The notes under the pieces were generated by a model, which worked only from the letters and a program-made list of their open reading frames with translations, was not told where the DNA came from and ran no database searches. Below, piece by piece: positions 18,539 to 30,506 of a stretch of 64,000 bases of DNA. Made by a program: the position numbers and the translations under genes. The DNA comes from Planctomycetota bacterium (GTDB lineage Bacteria > Planctomycetota > UBA8108 > UBA1146): NCBI GenBank assembly GCA_018694835.1, contig JABHOG010000033.1, forward strand, positions 1 through 64,000, in the 5' to 3' direction. Every line of letters starts with the position of its first letter. The stretch's first letter is position 1.

Positions 18539-18749
18539 GGTTTGATTTCAGTTCAAGTCGAATTCAATGGCAGCCTGGATGCCTGAATCGCCTTGTCCTC
18601 GGGGAGATCCCTCAACGGATCGACTGGTCCCCACTTCGTCGTCGATGTAAAAGACAGGCTCTCGGAAACGATGGTCGACGAAACGAATCGGACATCGTTT
18701 TACGGCGACATGGTATTGCGTAAACGCAATGTCTGCAAGTAAGGAATTC
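18539..18749. other. Intergenic stretch upstream of nrnA, no gene seen
   Basis: Together with the 17-bp repeats this completes a 309-base gene-free gap between the XRE gene and nrnA. No convincing small gene, terminator or strong sigma-70 promoter is visible. An ATG at 18729 is in frame with nrnA but has no ribosome site, whereas taaggaatt lies just before ATG 18750. Confidence 0.6.
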
Positions 18750-19787
18750 ATGACGATAGGAACTTCACTCTGGCACCCTGGAGAGATCCCGGCAGCGCTG
18801 CTCGAGGCGCTGAAGGGTGCCAAGCGCCCGCTGATCTTGACTCACATCTATCCCGATGGAGACGCACTGGGGTCGGCGGTTTCCATCCATCGAGTCCTCG
18901 AAGATCTGGGGGCCACTCCACAAACCATCTTGACCCATCCGGTCCCGGAAAAACTGAGTTTCATCGATCATGACAAGGTGGTTGAAGTACTCGACGGAGA
19001 GCCCACACCCCAACAGATCGAGCGGGCTCAGAATTGTGATCTGGTCGTGGTGGTCGACACTTCCGAACCCGATCGTCTCGGGCACATGCGCAAGGTGGTC
19101 GAGAGTTGCGACGCACCGAGAATCTGCATCGATCACCATCTCGATGGCTCGGTCGACTTCTTCGACCAGATCTGGTGTGAACCTGGATCACCATCGACGG
19201 GTAATCTGGTGCTGGAAGTGAGCCAGTCACTCGGTTGCGAGTTGAGCCAGAATAGTGCCGAATCTTTGTTCGTGGCGATCGCGACCGACACCGGTTGGTT
19301 CCGTTACTCGAACTCCGGTTCGGTGGCGTACAGATATGCGGCCACCCTGGTCGAGTCGGGGGTCGATCCGGAACCGATATTCCAGAGAATTTTCCAGTCC
19401 TTCAGCCTACAGAGAACCCAGTTATTGGGGGATCTGCTCGCGTCGATCCAGGCTCCAGAGGAGAACAGGATCATCTATTCAGTGCTGACGGAGCCGATGA
19501 GGCGCAAGCGAGGGGTGGATCTGGAAGATCTGGATGGATTTGTCGACTCTCTCGGTCAAATTGCCGGGTGTGAGATCGTATTCCTCGTCGTTGAAGTCGG
19601 TCCCGGGCGTTATAAGGTATCTCTTCGGTCTCGTGGGGAGTTTTCGGTTCACCGAATTGCCGCTCATTTTGACGGCGGAGGGCACGCCAAGGCCGCAGGG
19701 TGTCGACTGGAAGGCTCTGAAGAGCAGGTGATCGAGAACTTACTGGGTCAATGTAGGCTGACACTGGATGCAGGTCCTGCGGAGTGA
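18750..19787 (+). CDS. nrnA: DHH/DHHA1 phosphoesterase, NrnA-like
   Basis: ATG 18750 is chosen for the strong aagga site 5 bases upstream; 345 residues. Metal-binding motifs of the DHH domain are present: THIYPDGDALGSA (Asp36, Asp38), VVVVDTSEPDRLG and the signature ICIDHH. The C-terminal DHHA1 domain ends with GGGHAKAAGCRL. NrnA-type enzymes degrade oligoribonucleotides (nanoRNA) and 3'-phosphoadenosine 5'-phosphate, and some relatives hydrolyse pApA from c-di-AMP turnover. The latter would fit the cdaA unit elsewhere in the window, but it is inference. Confidence 0.9.
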   Translation: MTIGTSLWHPGEIPAALLEALKGAKRPLILTHIYPDGDALGSAVSIHRVLEDLGATPQTILTHPVPEKLSFIDHDKVVEVLDGEPTPQQIERAQNCDLVVVVDTSEPDRLGHMRKVVESCDAPRICIDHHLDGSVDFFDQIWCEPGSPSTGNLVLEVSQSLGCELSQNSAESLFVAIATDTGWFRYSNSGSVAYRYAATLVESGVDPEPIFQRIFQSFSLQRTQLLGDLLASIQAPEENRIIYSVLTEPMRRKRGVDLEDLDGFVDSLGQIAGCEIVFLVVEVGPGRYKVSLRSRGEFSVHRIAAHFDGGGHAKAAGCRLEGSEEQVIENLLGQCRLTLDAGPAE

Positions 19788-19830
19788 GGGTGTCGAGAAC
19801 GAGAGTTCGCTGAAGGGAAGCGGTGCACAA

Positions 19831-21078
19831 ATGAAAGTCGATCTCGGCGATCGTTCGAAGATCCTCATCCTGATACTGCTGGTCGGCACCGCCGGGATCG
19901 GTGTTCCTGGTTGCGGTGATCCCGTGGCACCGGTGGAGGTCGAGCCCACCACTCCGCGCAAAACTGCCGAGCAACTCGCCCAGGAGCAGGAGCAGCGCGA
20001 CAAGGAGAGATTGGAAACACGCTACAAGGGTCTTTCCAAGGCGGTGAAGACCGATCCCGAACGCTTCGATGACTGGATCTCTCATCTGGAAGATTTGATC
20101 TATGCCTCCGAGGGAACCTCCATCCAGATCAAAGCCAAGAAACTGCTCGAAGCACAGCTCCAGTTCCGCGAGGACGAGGGGCAAAAGAGTCTCGATCAGA
20201 TGGCCACACGGGTCGAGGCGTTGGTCGAGGAGGGCGACCCCCTCGCCGCAGAGAACATTCTCGAAGGGTTTGATCCCGATGGACTGTTCGAGAAAACCGC
20301 TTCTTTCAAGGGCTGGCAAGCGCTGAAGAAAAAAGTCGCGATGCGTCAGGCGGCAGAGGTCGATTTCGACCGGATCACCCGACGAGCGCGGGCTTATCGC
20401 CGCCAGGAGGAGTTGGCTCAGGCCATCGGCCTACTCGAGTCCTTTTCGGACGAATACAAGGGGACCCAGGAGTATGCAGAAGTGGTGGAAACGATCCAGG
20501 AGTACCTCGCAGAGTACGTGATCGCTCGCGCGGCGATCGCCGAGCAGTTAGCCATCGAGTGGATCGATCTCGAAGTGGATCAGTACCTCTCTTCCTTCCG
20601 TGCCTCTGCAACCGATTCCGATGCGACCGTCTGGAGTGCTGAGGATGGCGAGGTGGTGGGAAACAACGAAACATCCGGTCTTGCACAGCTGGAGATCGGC
20701 GATGATCTGTGGGAAGAATACTCGGTCGAGATGGAGATTCAGCTGGTCTCAGGAGATCAGATCAATCTGGGAATCACCGCCGGGATGCGTCCTGGTGCGG
20801 GGGTCAAGAATTACGATGTCCACGGCTTCGAGTCGGAGAAGGATGAATGGCTGAGGATCCGGATCGAACTGAAGGAAGGGCTGATCCGATTGACTGACCT
20901 CGACAGCCTCGAGCGTCTGGATGATGACATGCGTCCATATTTTGCCGCGGGAGGGATCGCAGTGCTGCTCAGGCCTGATGAGTCGGTCCGTCTCCGCAAT
21001 GTCCGTTACAAGGTCTTTCGACCCGTTCCCGGAGAAGAACCGGATCCGGACGGAGCGGAAGAAGAATCGGAAGGGTAG
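19831..21078 (+). CDS. Lipoprotein with helical region and C-terminal jelly-roll-like domain
   Basis: ATG 19831 gives a 415-residue protein with a lipoprotein signal (ILILILLVGTAGIGVPGCGD). A start at ATG 19768 would put 21 extra residues before it and overlap nrnA. Residues about 40-240 are charged and helical (TAEQLAQEQEQRDKERLE; QEELAQAIGLLESFSDEYKG). From about 255 a beta-rich domain follows (WSAEDGEVVGNNETSGLAQLEIGDDLWEEYSVEMEI...IAVLLRPDESVRLRNVRYKVF) that resembles DUF1080/LamG-like carbohydrate-binding folds common in planctomycetes. Function unknown. The histidine kinase starts 10 bases downstream, so a link between the two is possible. Confidence 0.75.
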   Translation: MKVDLGDRSKILILILLVGTAGIGVPGCGDPVAPVEVEPTTPRKTAEQLAQEQEQRDKERLETRYKGLSKAVKTDPERFDDWISHLEDLIYASEGTSIQIKAKKLLEAQLQFREDEGQKSLDQMATRVEALVEEGDPLAAENILEGFDPDGLFEKTASFKGWQALKKKVAMRQAAEVDFDRITRRARAYRRQEELAQAIGLLESFSDEYKGTQEYAEVVETIQEYLAEYVIARAAIAEQLAIEWIDLEVDQYLSSFRASATDSDATVWSAEDGEVVGNNETSGLAQLEIGDDLWEEYSVEMEIQLVSGDQINLGITAGMRPGAGVKNYDVHGFESEKDEWLRIRIELKEGLIRLTDLDSLERLDDDMRPYFAAGGIAVLLRPDESVRLRNVRYKVFRPVPGEEPDPDGAEEESEG

Positions 21079-21088
21079 CCGTACCTCG

Positions 21089-21811
21089 GTGACCGCCTTT
21101 GACGCCAGCCAACTAGGTCACTGGGAGCAGGATGTCGTCAGTCTCGCGGGCATGCTCGTCCACGAGGTCAAGAATCCACTCTCGACCCTGAACATTTCTT
21201 CCCAGTTACTCCTCGAGGAACTGGGAGATACGGGATCTGCACGCGATCAGCGAACCCGCCGCAGGCTCGAGATGATGAAGTCTGAAATCCAGCGCATCGA
21301 ACACATCATCTCTTCGTTCCTTCAACTGACTCGACCACAGCAGATGCAGCGAGATGACGTCGAAGTTTCACGGCTGGTCGAGGATGTTATCTCGAGGAAT
21401 CGGGAAGCGATCGAATTGGATGGAATCAACATCCTGTTCCAGCCGCAGGAGACCTCGAAAGTCTCCGGAGATGCGGCATTGTTGCACCAGGCGATCCTCA
21501 ACTTGATTCTCAACGGTTGTTCTGCCATGCCGGATGGAGGAGAACTGTTCATCCGGGTGCTCGTATCGACCTATCGTGGTGGAGATGCGGTGGTGATCGA
21601 GGTGACGGACACCGGTGTCGGGATCACCGAGGACGCAATCCCGAGGATTTTCCGACCCTATGTGTCGACCCGGGACGGGGGCACGGGGCTTGGCCTTCCC
21701 ACCACCCTGAGGATCATCCGCCTTCATGGGGGTACGATCCTGGTGGAGAGTGAGCCTGGTCAGGGAAGTCGATTTTCCGTGGTGCTGCCGACCGAGGGCC
21801 CGTCGAGATGA
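21089..21811 (+). CDS. Soluble histidine kinase, NtrB-like
   Basis: GTG 21089 (MTAFDASQLGHWEQ) is taken as start since earlier codons lie inside the previous gene; 240 residues. It has a HisKA dimerisation helix with the H-box AGMLVHEVKNPLSTLNI (phospho-acceptor His25) and a HATPase domain with N-box (NLILNGCSAMPDGG), G1 (DTGVGI) and G2 (GTGLGL). No membrane span, PAS or other sensor domain is present, so the input must come from a partner. It overlaps the response regulator by ATGA, marking a cognate pair. Confidence 0.9.
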   Translation: MTAFDASQLGHWEQDVVSLAGMLVHEVKNPLSTLNISSQLLLEELGDTGSARDQRTRRRLEMMKSEIQRIEHIISSFLQLTRPQQMQRDDVEVSRLVEDVISRNREAIELDGINILFQPQETSKVSGDAALLHQAILNLILNGCSAMPDGGELFIRVLVSTYRGGDAVVIEVTDTGVGITEDAIPRIFRPYVSTRDGGTGLGLPTTLRIIRLHGGTILVESEPGQGSRFSVVLPTEGPSR

Positions 21812-23232
21812 AGGAGCATGAGATGCAGGGTGAGGCTTCCAGTTCAGTGGGAACTCCTGCTAGGATTCTGGTCGTCGATGACCAGTCCGCTCACGCTGAA
21901 TTGCTGGCCGAGGCGCTGGTCTCGGTGGGGCATGAATGCCGGGTTGCGACCAGTGTCGATGAGGCGAAGGAACTGCTGCGCAAGGAGGGGGCGGATATCG
22001 TCATCACCGACCTGGTGCTGGGTGATCGCGACGGCCTCGACCTGATCCGGGAGGCACAATCGATCGACCCCTTCATCGCAGTGGTGGTGGTGACCGGTCA
22101 CGGAACCGTCGAAACTGCAGTCGAGGCGATGCAACTGGGAGCGGTGGATTACCTGCGGAAGCCGGTCGACCTGACCGGTCTACGGATTCGAGTCGGACGA
22201 GCTCTGGAGGGGGCAGCTCTCAAGCGACGTGCCGACGAACTGGAACGAACCATCGATGATCGCTTTGGTTTCGAGGGCATCATCGGTTCCAGCCATTCGA
22301 TGCACCTGATCGTCCAGAAGATGCAACAGGTGGCCCCGACCAACGCATCGATACTGATCCTCGGCGAGAGCGGCACAGGCAAGGAACTGATCGCCAAGGC
22401 GATTCATGCCAATAGCCGCCGCAAGGGTAATGTATTCGTGCCTTTGAACTGTGCAGCACTCGGTGAAGGGGTGCTGGAGAGTGAACTGTTCGGTCACGAA
22501 AAGGGTGCGTTTACCGGGGCATCCGCATTGAGGAAGGGCCGCTTCGAGCATGCCGATTGTGGAACTCTTTTTCTGGACGAAGTGGGTGACATCCCGAATA
22601 CAGTCCAGGTCAAGTTGCTGAGGGTGCTGGAGGAGGGGGAAGTGGTTCGCATGGGATCGAATGATCCCGTCAAGATCGATGTCCGGTTGATCTGCGCCAC
22701 TCACCGCGATCTTCGTCAACGCATCGAAGAGGAGAAGTTCCGCGAGGATCTTTTCTACCGGATCAATGTGGTCACCATCGAGATTCCTCCTCTACGTGAG
22801 CGTGTCGTCGACATTCCGCTGCTGGTGAGTCATTTCCTCGAGGAGTACTCCAGGGTGCACGACAAGACCATCGATGGAATCTCGCGCGAGGCGCTGAGAG
22901 TGTTGATCGCATATCGCTGGCCGGGGAATGTTCGGGAGCTGAAGAATGCCATCGAGAACATGGTCGTGACCTCTCCCAACTCGGTGCTCGATGTCGATGA
23001 TTTGCCGGGTCACATCCATCCGAGGCAACCGCTGCCCAGTAGCGGTTCGGCGGTGGTCGGGACGACCATCCAGGAGATGGAGCGGGATCTGATCTGTTCG
23101 ACTCTCGAGTTTGTCGGGGGCAATCGTCGCAAGGCGGCCCAGTCCCTCGGGATCGGCGAAAGAACCCTCTATCGCAAGATCCAGGAGTATGGCCTGCGCA
23201 CCGCCGAAGAGGAGGAGGAGTCTGCCAAATAG
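21808..23232 (+). CDS. NtrC-family sigma-54-dependent response regulator
   Basis: The 474-residue product has three domains. The receiver is at 18-130 (ARILVVDDQ, phospho-acceptor Asp68 in IVITDLVLGDRDG). The AAA+ sigma-54 interaction domain is at about 155-385, with Walker A GESGTGKE, the sigma-54 contact loop GAFTGA, FLDEVGD and WPGNVRELKNAIENMV. A Fis-type helix-turn-helix closes the protein (NRRKAAQSLGIGERTLYRKIQEYGL). It activates RpoN promoters after phosphorylation by the overlapping kinase. No obvious -24/-12 site was spotted nearby, so its targets are unknown. A second in-frame ATG lies at 21823. Confidence 0.93.
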   Translation: MKEHEMQGEASSSVGTPARILVVDDQSAHAELLAEALVSVGHECRVATSVDEAKELLRKEGADIVITDLVLGDRDGLDLIREAQSIDPFIAVVVVTGHGTVETAVEAMQLGAVDYLRKPVDLTGLRIRVGRALEGAALKRRADELERTIDDRFGFEGIIGSSHSMHLIVQKMQQVAPTNASILILGESGTGKELIAKAIHANSRRKGNVFVPLNCAALGEGVLESELFGHEKGAFTGASALRKGRFEHADCGTLFLDEVGDIPNTVQVKLLRVLEEGEVVRMGSNDPVKIDVRLICATHRDLRQRIEEEKFREDLFYRINVVTIEIPPLRERVVDIPLLVSHFLEEYSRVHDKTIDGISREALRVLIAYRWPGNVRELKNAIENMVVTSPNSVLDVDDLPGHIHPRQPLPSSGSAVVGTTIQEMERDLICSTLEFVGGNRRKAAQSLGIGERTLYRKIQEYGLRTAEEEEESAK

Positions 23233-23305
23233 GCAGTTTCTCCAGTTTTTCCACATCTTGAGTGCCATCCTGGCAGGGTCAGTCTTCTGCCCACTCCTTC
23301 GCCTT

Positions 23306-23340
23306 CTCCCGTGATTGCGATTTCCTGCCATAATAGCGAT
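23306..23340 (+). promoter_or_regulatory. Possible dnaK promoter
   Basis: A TGC-CATAAT sequence (extended -10-like, hexamer at 23329-23334) lies about 125 bases before the dnaK start in the only AT-richer part of the 228-base gap. The -35 region is poor (ctcccg or ttctcc). No CIRCE element (TTAGCACTC-N9-GAGTGCTAA) is present in the gap, and the sigma-32 match is weak. Confidence 0.3.
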
Positions 23341-23460
23341 AAATTGGGACATCTAGCCTCATCCTGGGCTCGATTGGAACGAGGTTTGCGATTTCATTGG
23401 TGGAGCCGAAGCGGCTTCCTCGGGCCAAGATCGGTCCGGGCTTGCGAAGGGAGAAGCACA

Positions 23461-25395
23461 ATGAGCAAGATCATCGGAATCGACCTGGGTACCACCAACT
23501 CAGTGGTTGCCGTCATGGAGGGCGGAGAGCCCACAGTCATCCCAAACCGCGATGGAAATCGGGTAACCCCGTCCGTCGTCGCCTTCACCGATACGGGAGA
23601 TCGCCTGGTCGGCCAGACCGCCAAGCGCCAAGCGGTCACCAACCCGGAGAACACCGTGTTTTCGGTGAAGAGGTTCATGGGGCGTCGTCATGGAGAACTG
23701 GGCAAGAGCGATCTCCTGATTCCATACGAGATCACTGGAGGAGCAGACGACCTGATCAAGGTCAAACTGCAAGGCAAGGAATACACGCCGCCAGAACTGT
23801 CGGCGTTGATCCTTCAGGAGTTGAAGAGTACCGCCGAGGATTACCTCGGAGTTGAAGTGACCGAGGCCGTGATCACGGTTCCGGCGTACTTCAACGATAG
23901 CCAGCGTCAGGCGACCAAAGACGCCGGGCGAATTGCCGGGCTGGATGTGAAACGAATCATCAATGAGCCGACTGCGGCGTCTCTCGGCTATGGTCTGGAG
24001 AAGAAGGGCTCGGAGAAGATCGTGATCTACGACCTGGGAGGCGGAACCTTTGATGTTTCGATCCTCGAGGTTGACGATGGGATTTTCAAAGTTCTGTCGA
24101 CCAATGGAGATACACAACTTGGTGGAGATGACTTCGACGAGGTTTTGATCAACTACATCGCCGACGAGTTTCAGAAAGAGCAGGGGATTGATCTGCGAAG
24201 TGACCTGATGGCACTCCAGCGCCTGAAAGAAAGCGCAGAGAAGGCCAAATGTGAGCTCTCGAGCCGTGCAGAGACCGAGTTGAACCTGCCGTTCATCACT
24301 GCTGACGCCAGCGGTCCCAAGCACCTGCAGATGTCGATCACCCGGGCCACTTTCGAGGAGAAGGCCAGGGAACTCATCGATCGCACTCGCCGTCCATGCG
24401 AACAGGCGCTCTCCGATGCGGGAATGAACCCGAGTCAGATCGATACGGTCATCTTGGTCGGTGGATCGACGCGGATTCCCGCAATCCAGGGGATCGTCCA
24501 GTCCATCTTCGGCAAGGAACCCAATCGTTCGGTCAATCCGGATGAGGTCGTGGCCATTGGAGCTGCAATCCAGGGGGGAATCCTCGCCGGAGACGAAAAA
24601 CTCAGCGATGTTCTGCTGCTCGATGTGACTCCGCTCTCGCTCGGAATTGAAACCCTCGGAGGAGTGACTACCAAACTGATCGATCGCAACACGACGATCC
24701 CTCACAACAAGAAGCAAGTCTTCTCGACTGCGGCGGACAATCAACCTGCAGTGGACATCCACGTGCTTCAGGGCGAGAGGGAGATGGCCTCGGACAACCG
24801 GACCCTGGGTAAATTCCAGCTCGACGGAATCCCTGCGGCGCCACGCGGAGTGCCACAGATCGAGGTCTCATTCGATATCGATGCCAACGGAATCCTCGAG
24901 GTGTCTGCCAAGGACATGGGTACCGGCAAGGAGCACAGTATCAAGATCCAGTCATCCTCTGGGTTGAGTGAGGAAGAGGTCGAATCGATGCGGCAGGAGG
25001 CCGAACGATTCGCCGACGAGGATAAGGCGACCCGTGAACTGGTCGAAATTCGCAATGAAGCGGATCAGGCCTGCTATGCCACCGAATCGAGCCTCAAGGA
25101 TCACTCTGACAAGATGGAGGGTGACGAGGTGGAGAAGATCGAGAAGGCACTGGAGGCGCTCAAGGAAGCCAAGTCCGATACGGATGCGACAGCCGAGTCG
25201 ATCCGGGTTGCCCTCGACGGGCTCAATGAAGCCTCCCACGATCTGGCCCGGCGGATCTACGAGGATGCCTCGCCAGAGGCTACCGCAGAGGGGGCAACGG
25301 GTGCCGCAGGCGGTGCTGCTCCTGGAGGAGCGTCCGCAGAGGGCGTAGCGGCGGAAGAGCCGATTGTCGACGCCGATTTCACCGTGAAGGACTAG
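23461..25395 (+). CDS. dnaK: Hsp70 chaperone DnaK
   Basis: ATG 23461, preceded by aagggagaa, gives 644 residues, the normal length, and the standard start [21 protein letters not shown]. The ATPase domain shows [31 protein letters not shown] and [12 protein letters not shown]. The substrate domain starts with [15 protein letters not shown]. The C-terminal lid ends in an Ala/Gly-rich linker and [13 protein letters not shown]. It folds proteins with DnaJ and GrpE, neither of which is in the window. It stands alone, with its own terminator. Confidence 0.98.
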   Translation: MSKIIGIDLGTTNSVVAVMEGGEPTVIPNRDGNRVTPSVVAFTDTGDRLVGQTAKRQAVTNPENTVFSVKRFMGRRHGELGKSDLLIPYEITGGADDLIKVKLQGKEYTPPELSALILQELKSTAEDYLGVEVTEAVITVPAYFNDSQRQATKDAGRIAGLDVKRIINEPTAASLGYGLEKKGSEKIVIYDLGGGTFDVSILEVDDGIFKVLSTNGDTQLGGDDFDEVLINYIADEFQKEQGIDLRSDLMALQRLKESAEKAKCELSSRAETELNLPFITADASGPKHLQMSITRATFEEKARELIDRTRRPCEQALSDAGMNPSQIDTVILVGGSTRIPAIQGIVQSIFGKEPNRSVNPDEVVAIGAAIQGGILAGDEKLSDVLLLDVTPLSLGIETLGGVTTKLIDRNTTIPHNKKQVFSTAADNQPAVDIHVLQGEREMASDNRTLGKFQLDGIPAAPRGVPQIEVSFDIDANGILEVSAKDMGTGKEHSIKIQSSSGLSEEEVESMRQEAERFADEDKATRELVEIRNEADQACYATESSLKDHSDKMEGDEVEKIEKALEALKEAKSDTDATAESIRVALDGLNEASHDLARRIYEDASPEATAEGATGAAGGAAPGGASAEGVAAEEPIVDADFTVKD

Positions 25396-25425
25396 CGAGT
25401 TCACAGTATCGGAACATGAGCAGGA

Positions 25426-25460
25426 GGCGGCACGGATTCTCAAGAGTCCGTGCCGCCTTT
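25426..25460 (+). terminator. Rho-independent terminator of dnaK
   Basis: An 11-bp perfect stem (GGCGGCACGGA at 25426-25436 with TCCGTGCCGCC at 25447-25457) encloses a 10-base loop and is followed by TTTCTC. It lies 30 bases after the dnaK stop codon. Confidence 0.88.
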
Positions 25461-25539
25461 CTCATCCACCTGCTGCTGGCCGGTGTAGAAGAGTTTTTCC
25501 CCCAGATATTGCAGAATCGCTCCCTTCCGACCATCCTCA

Positions 25540-25625
25540 TCCCACCGCCTAGGGGGCGGCAATCGTCCGGTGACTCAATGACGGGTGCTCCAGCCCGGTT
25601 TCAGGCCACTGGGCCTGTCAGCGAG
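25540..25625 (+). promoter_or_regulatory. Structured leader candidate upstream of prkA
   Basis: The 221-base gap before prkA contains three short inverted repeats: CCGCC-tagg(g)-GGCGG near 25545, CGGG-N8-CCCG near 25582, and a perfect 6-bp stem CAGGCC-ACTG-GGCCTG at 25602-25617. None is followed by a T-run. They may form a structured 5' untranslated region. No known riboswitch class is convincingly matched. Confidence 0.35.
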
Positions 25626-25678
25626 TCTTTCCTAAAGAACTGGGGCCAATAGGCCGAAATAGACTGGTGGAGGAACGC

Positions 25679-27715
<2,037 letters not shown>

Positions 27716-27732
27716 TCACGGGAGGAGCCACT

Positions 27733-28833
27733 GTGCGCAAGATCGATCCAGACACCAATCGGTTCCGAAAGATCGTACGCGGTAAGATTCGCGAGAATCT
27801 CAAGCAATACGTTTCTCAGGGAGAGCTACTGGCTCGCCAGGGGAAGAAGGTCGTCAGCGTCCCTTTGCCCCAGATCGATATCCCCAACTTCAGATTCGGT
27901 GATTCCCAGCAGGGTGGAGTGGGGATGGGCGATGGCGAGGTGGGCGAGCCGATTGGTGAAGAGCAAGGCCCTCCAGGTGCTGAAGCTGGAGATCAGCCGG
28001 GGGAACATGTCATCGAGGTAGATGTTTCTCTCGAGGAACTCGCAGAGATCCTCGGTGAGGAGCTGGAACTGCCACGAATCGAGCCTCGGGGAACCGCATC
28101 GGTGAAGGTCGAAAAGGATCGTTACACCGGCATTAATCGCAATGGCCCCGAATCACTGCGCCACTTTCGCCGCACTTTCAAGGCCGCGTTGAGGCGTCAG
28201 ATTGCCAGTGGTTCCTACGATCCAAAGAAACCAAAAGTGATTCCGGTTCGCGAGGATCGAAGATACCGATCGTGGAACACGAAGCAGGTTCCTCAGTCCA
28301 ATGCTGTGATCATCTACATGATGGATGTTTCCGGATCGATGGGGAATGAGCAGAAGGACATCGTCAGGATCGAATCCTTCTGGCTCGACACATGGCTGCA
28401 AAGTCAGTACGAAAATATCGAGACCAGATACATCATTCACGATGCCCAGGCGAAACTGGTCGATGCGCACACCTTCTTCCATGTCCGGGAATCGGGCGGA
28501 ACCAAGATTTCAAGTGCCTACAACCTGGCCAAAGAACTGATACAGAAGGAGTTCTCTCCGGTCGAATGGAACATCTACCCGTTTCACTTCTCCGATGGAG
28601 ACAACTGGGGTGGAGATGATACCGCCCAGTGCATCCGCTTGCTTCAAGAGGACCTGATCCCGGCCAGTAACGTGTTCTGTTACGGCCAGGTCAAGAGTGC
28701 TTACGGCAGTGGTCAGTTCATCAAGGATCTTCGTGAGGGAGTTGGCCAGGACGATAAGGTACTGGTTTCAGAGATCAATTCTCGCGATGAGATCCTGCCA
28801 TCGATCAAGACCTTCCTCGGGAAGGGATGCTGA
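27733..28833 (+). CDS. yeaH: DUF444 vWA-like protein, YeaH family
   Basis: GTG 27733 follows ggaggag. The 366-residue product is shorter than E. coli YeaH. It has a basic N-terminus ([18 protein letters not shown]), a Gly-rich low-complexity part (59-90) and a C-terminal vWA-like domain with the metal-site motif MMDVSGSMG (DVSGS at 198-202). YeaH is always found with YeaG/PrkA and SpoVR; it may present a metal-dependent interaction surface. The stop overlaps the spoVR start by 7 bases. Confidence 0.94.
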   Translation: MRKIDPDTNRFRKIVRGKIRENLKQYVSQGELLARQGKKVVSVPLPQIDIPNFRFGDSQQGGVGMGDGEVGEPIGEEQGPPGAEAGDQPGEHVIEVDVSLEELAEILGEELELPRIEPRGTASVKVEKDRYTGINRNGPESLRHFRRTFKAALRRQIASGSYDPKKPKVIPVREDRRYRSWNTKQVPQSNAVIIYMMDVSGSMGNEQKDIVRIESFWLDTWLQSQYENIETRYIIHDAQAKLVDAHTFFHVRESGGTKISSAYNLAKELIQKEFSPVEWNIYPFHFSDGDNWGGDDTAQCIRLLQEDLIPASNVFCYGQVKSAYGSGQFIKDLREGVGQDDKVLVSEINSRDEILPSIKTFLGKGC

Positions 28834-30332
28834 AGATGTTGCGGAACAGAGAACTCACGCCTGAAATCGAGGAATGGCGCCAGATCATCCGCCAGCATGC
28901 GGTGGATTGCGGGCTCGACTTCTTCGAGGTCCTCTACGAGCTGGTGGATTACGATGAGATGAACATGATCGCGTCGTATGGCGGATTTCCTGTTCGCTAT
29001 CCGCACTGGCGCTGGGGAATGCAGTTCGAGGAGTTACAGAAACAATACTCCTACGGCCTGGCAAAGATCTACGAACTGGTGATCAATAATGATCCTTGCT
29101 ACGCATATTTGATGCGTTGCAATCCACTGGTCGATCAGAAACTCGTCATGGCTCACGTATATGGGCACAGCGACTTCTTCAAGAACAACTGCTGGTTTGC
29201 ACATACAAACCGCAAGATGGTCGACACGATTTCCAACCACGCAGTCAGAATTCGCAGACACATCGACGATCATGGGCAGGATGCGGTCGAAGAGTTCATC
29301 GATGTTTGCCTGTCGCTTGAAAATTTGATCGATCCGCATCTGCCGTACTTCGCTGCAGGCGAGAAGCAGAGTGAAGAGAGCCTGGATCTGGCGCGGAATG
29401 AGGCGCAGGGGGTTCGATTCGCAACCAAGCCATACATGGAGGAGTTCGTCAATCCTGCCAAGGTACTGGCAAGAGAGAAAGAAGCGATCCTCAACAAGAT
29501 CGATGAATCGGAGAATCTCCCCGAAGAGCCCGAAAAGGACGTACTGAACTTCCTGCTCCATCATGGTCAGTTGCGAAGGTGGCAGCGAGACGTCCTGTCG
29601 ATCATCCGGGAAGAAGCGTACTACTTCGCTCCCCAGGGAATGACCAAGATCATGAATGAGGGCTGGGCTTCGTACTGGCATTCCAACATGATGACCAGGA
29701 GCATCCTCGACGCGTCTGAACTGATCGATTACGCCGACCATCACTCGGGAACACTTGGAAGCAGCCCCGGTGTATTGAATCCCTATAAGGTGGGCATCGA
29801 GTTGTTCCGGGATATCAAGATGCGGTGGGATACCGGTCGCCACGGAAAAGATTGGGAGTCCTGCGAAGATGTTCATGGCAAGAAGGATTGGGATCGGGAC
29901 GAAGATCTGGGCCTGAAGAAGATCTACGAGGTGCGCAGCACTCACAATGACATCACCTTTATCGACGAGTTCCTCACCGAAGAATTTTGCGACCAGCACA
30001 AGATGTTCACCTATAAATTCGATCGTCAGGCAGGGAAGTACATCCTCGACGGGAGGGACTTCTCCTCGATCAAGTTGGCATTTCTCGATCAGTTGTCGAA
30101 CTGTGGTAGACCGCGGATTCAGGTGCAGGATGGTAACTATGGCAACAGGGGTGAACTACTGCTGAAGCACATCTGGTCCGGTACTCCGCTGAAACTCGAT
30201 TACGCGTCTCGCACGCTGGAAAATCTCTACAAACTGTGGGGGCGTCCGGTATTCCTCGAGACCATCATCGAGGGAAAGAGCAAGGTGCTGAGCTTCAACG
30301 GCAGTGCTCATGACGAGAAATCGAGTGCCTGA
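28827..30332 (+). CDS. spoVR: SpoVR/YcgB family protein
   Basis: The 501-residue product matches the SpoVR family in length and motifs: [33 protein letters not shown] near the N-terminus, [29 protein letters not shown] and [21 protein letters not shown]. SpoVR is needed for spore cortex formation in Bacillus and is a stress-responsive protein (YcgB) elsewhere; its activity is unresolved. An alternative ATG at 28836 lies just downstream. It closes the PrkA-YeaH-SpoVR unit. Confidence 0.95.
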   Translation: MLKMLRNRELTPEIEEWRQIIRQHAVDCGLDFFEVLYELVDYDEMNMIASYGGFPVRYPHWRWGMQFEELQKQYSYGLAKIYELVINNDPCYAYLMRCNPLVDQKLVMAHVYGHSDFFKNNCWFAHTNRKMVDTISNHAVRIRRHIDDHGQDAVEEFIDVCLSLENLIDPHLPYFAAGEKQSEESLDLARNEAQGVRFATKPYMEEFVNPAKVLAREKEAILNKIDESENLPEEPEKDVLNFLLHHGQLRRWQRDVLSIIREEAYYFAPQGMTKIMNEGWASYWHSNMMTRSILDASELIDYADHHSGTLGSSPGVLNPYKVGIELFRDIKMRWDTGRHGKDWESCEDVHGKKDWDRDEDLGLKKIYEVRSTHNDITFIDEFLTEEFCDQHKMFTYKFDRQAGKYILDGRDFSSIKLAFLDQLSNCGRPRIQVQDGNYGNRGELLLKHIWSGTPLKLDYASRTLENLYKLWGRPVFLETIIEGKSKVLSFNGSAHDEKSSA

Positions 30333-30506
30333 ACGGCTCTGGGCAGCCGGATGAACTGTCGATAAGCGCTCCATTCCCATATATCTGCGACTTCTGGCTC
30401 GCTCGACTTGAATAATCTGGCCATCTCTTCGATGATGCAGGGTGTCGGAGGGCGCCAGAGGGGATCTCCTTCGACCTCGGTGATCTTCCCCTGGCCAGGA
30501 GTCCTG

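Noticed and set aside
23233-23460. CIRCE/HrcA operator before dnaK
   Set aside because: No TTAGCACTC-N9-GAGTGCTAA or near match is present.
23500-24762. 420-codon minus-strand open frame opposite dnaK
   Set aside because: Antisense shadow of dnaK, with no homology.
25600-25620. GCCACTGG motif upstream of prkA, as in cobalamin riboswitches
   Set aside because: No B12 box (AGYCMGGAGACCTGCC-like) or the other conserved blocks follow, and the bases are explained by a simple CAGGCC/GGCCTG hairpin.
29034-29999. 321-codon minus-strand open frame opposite spoVR
   Set aside because: Antisense shadow with no independent support.
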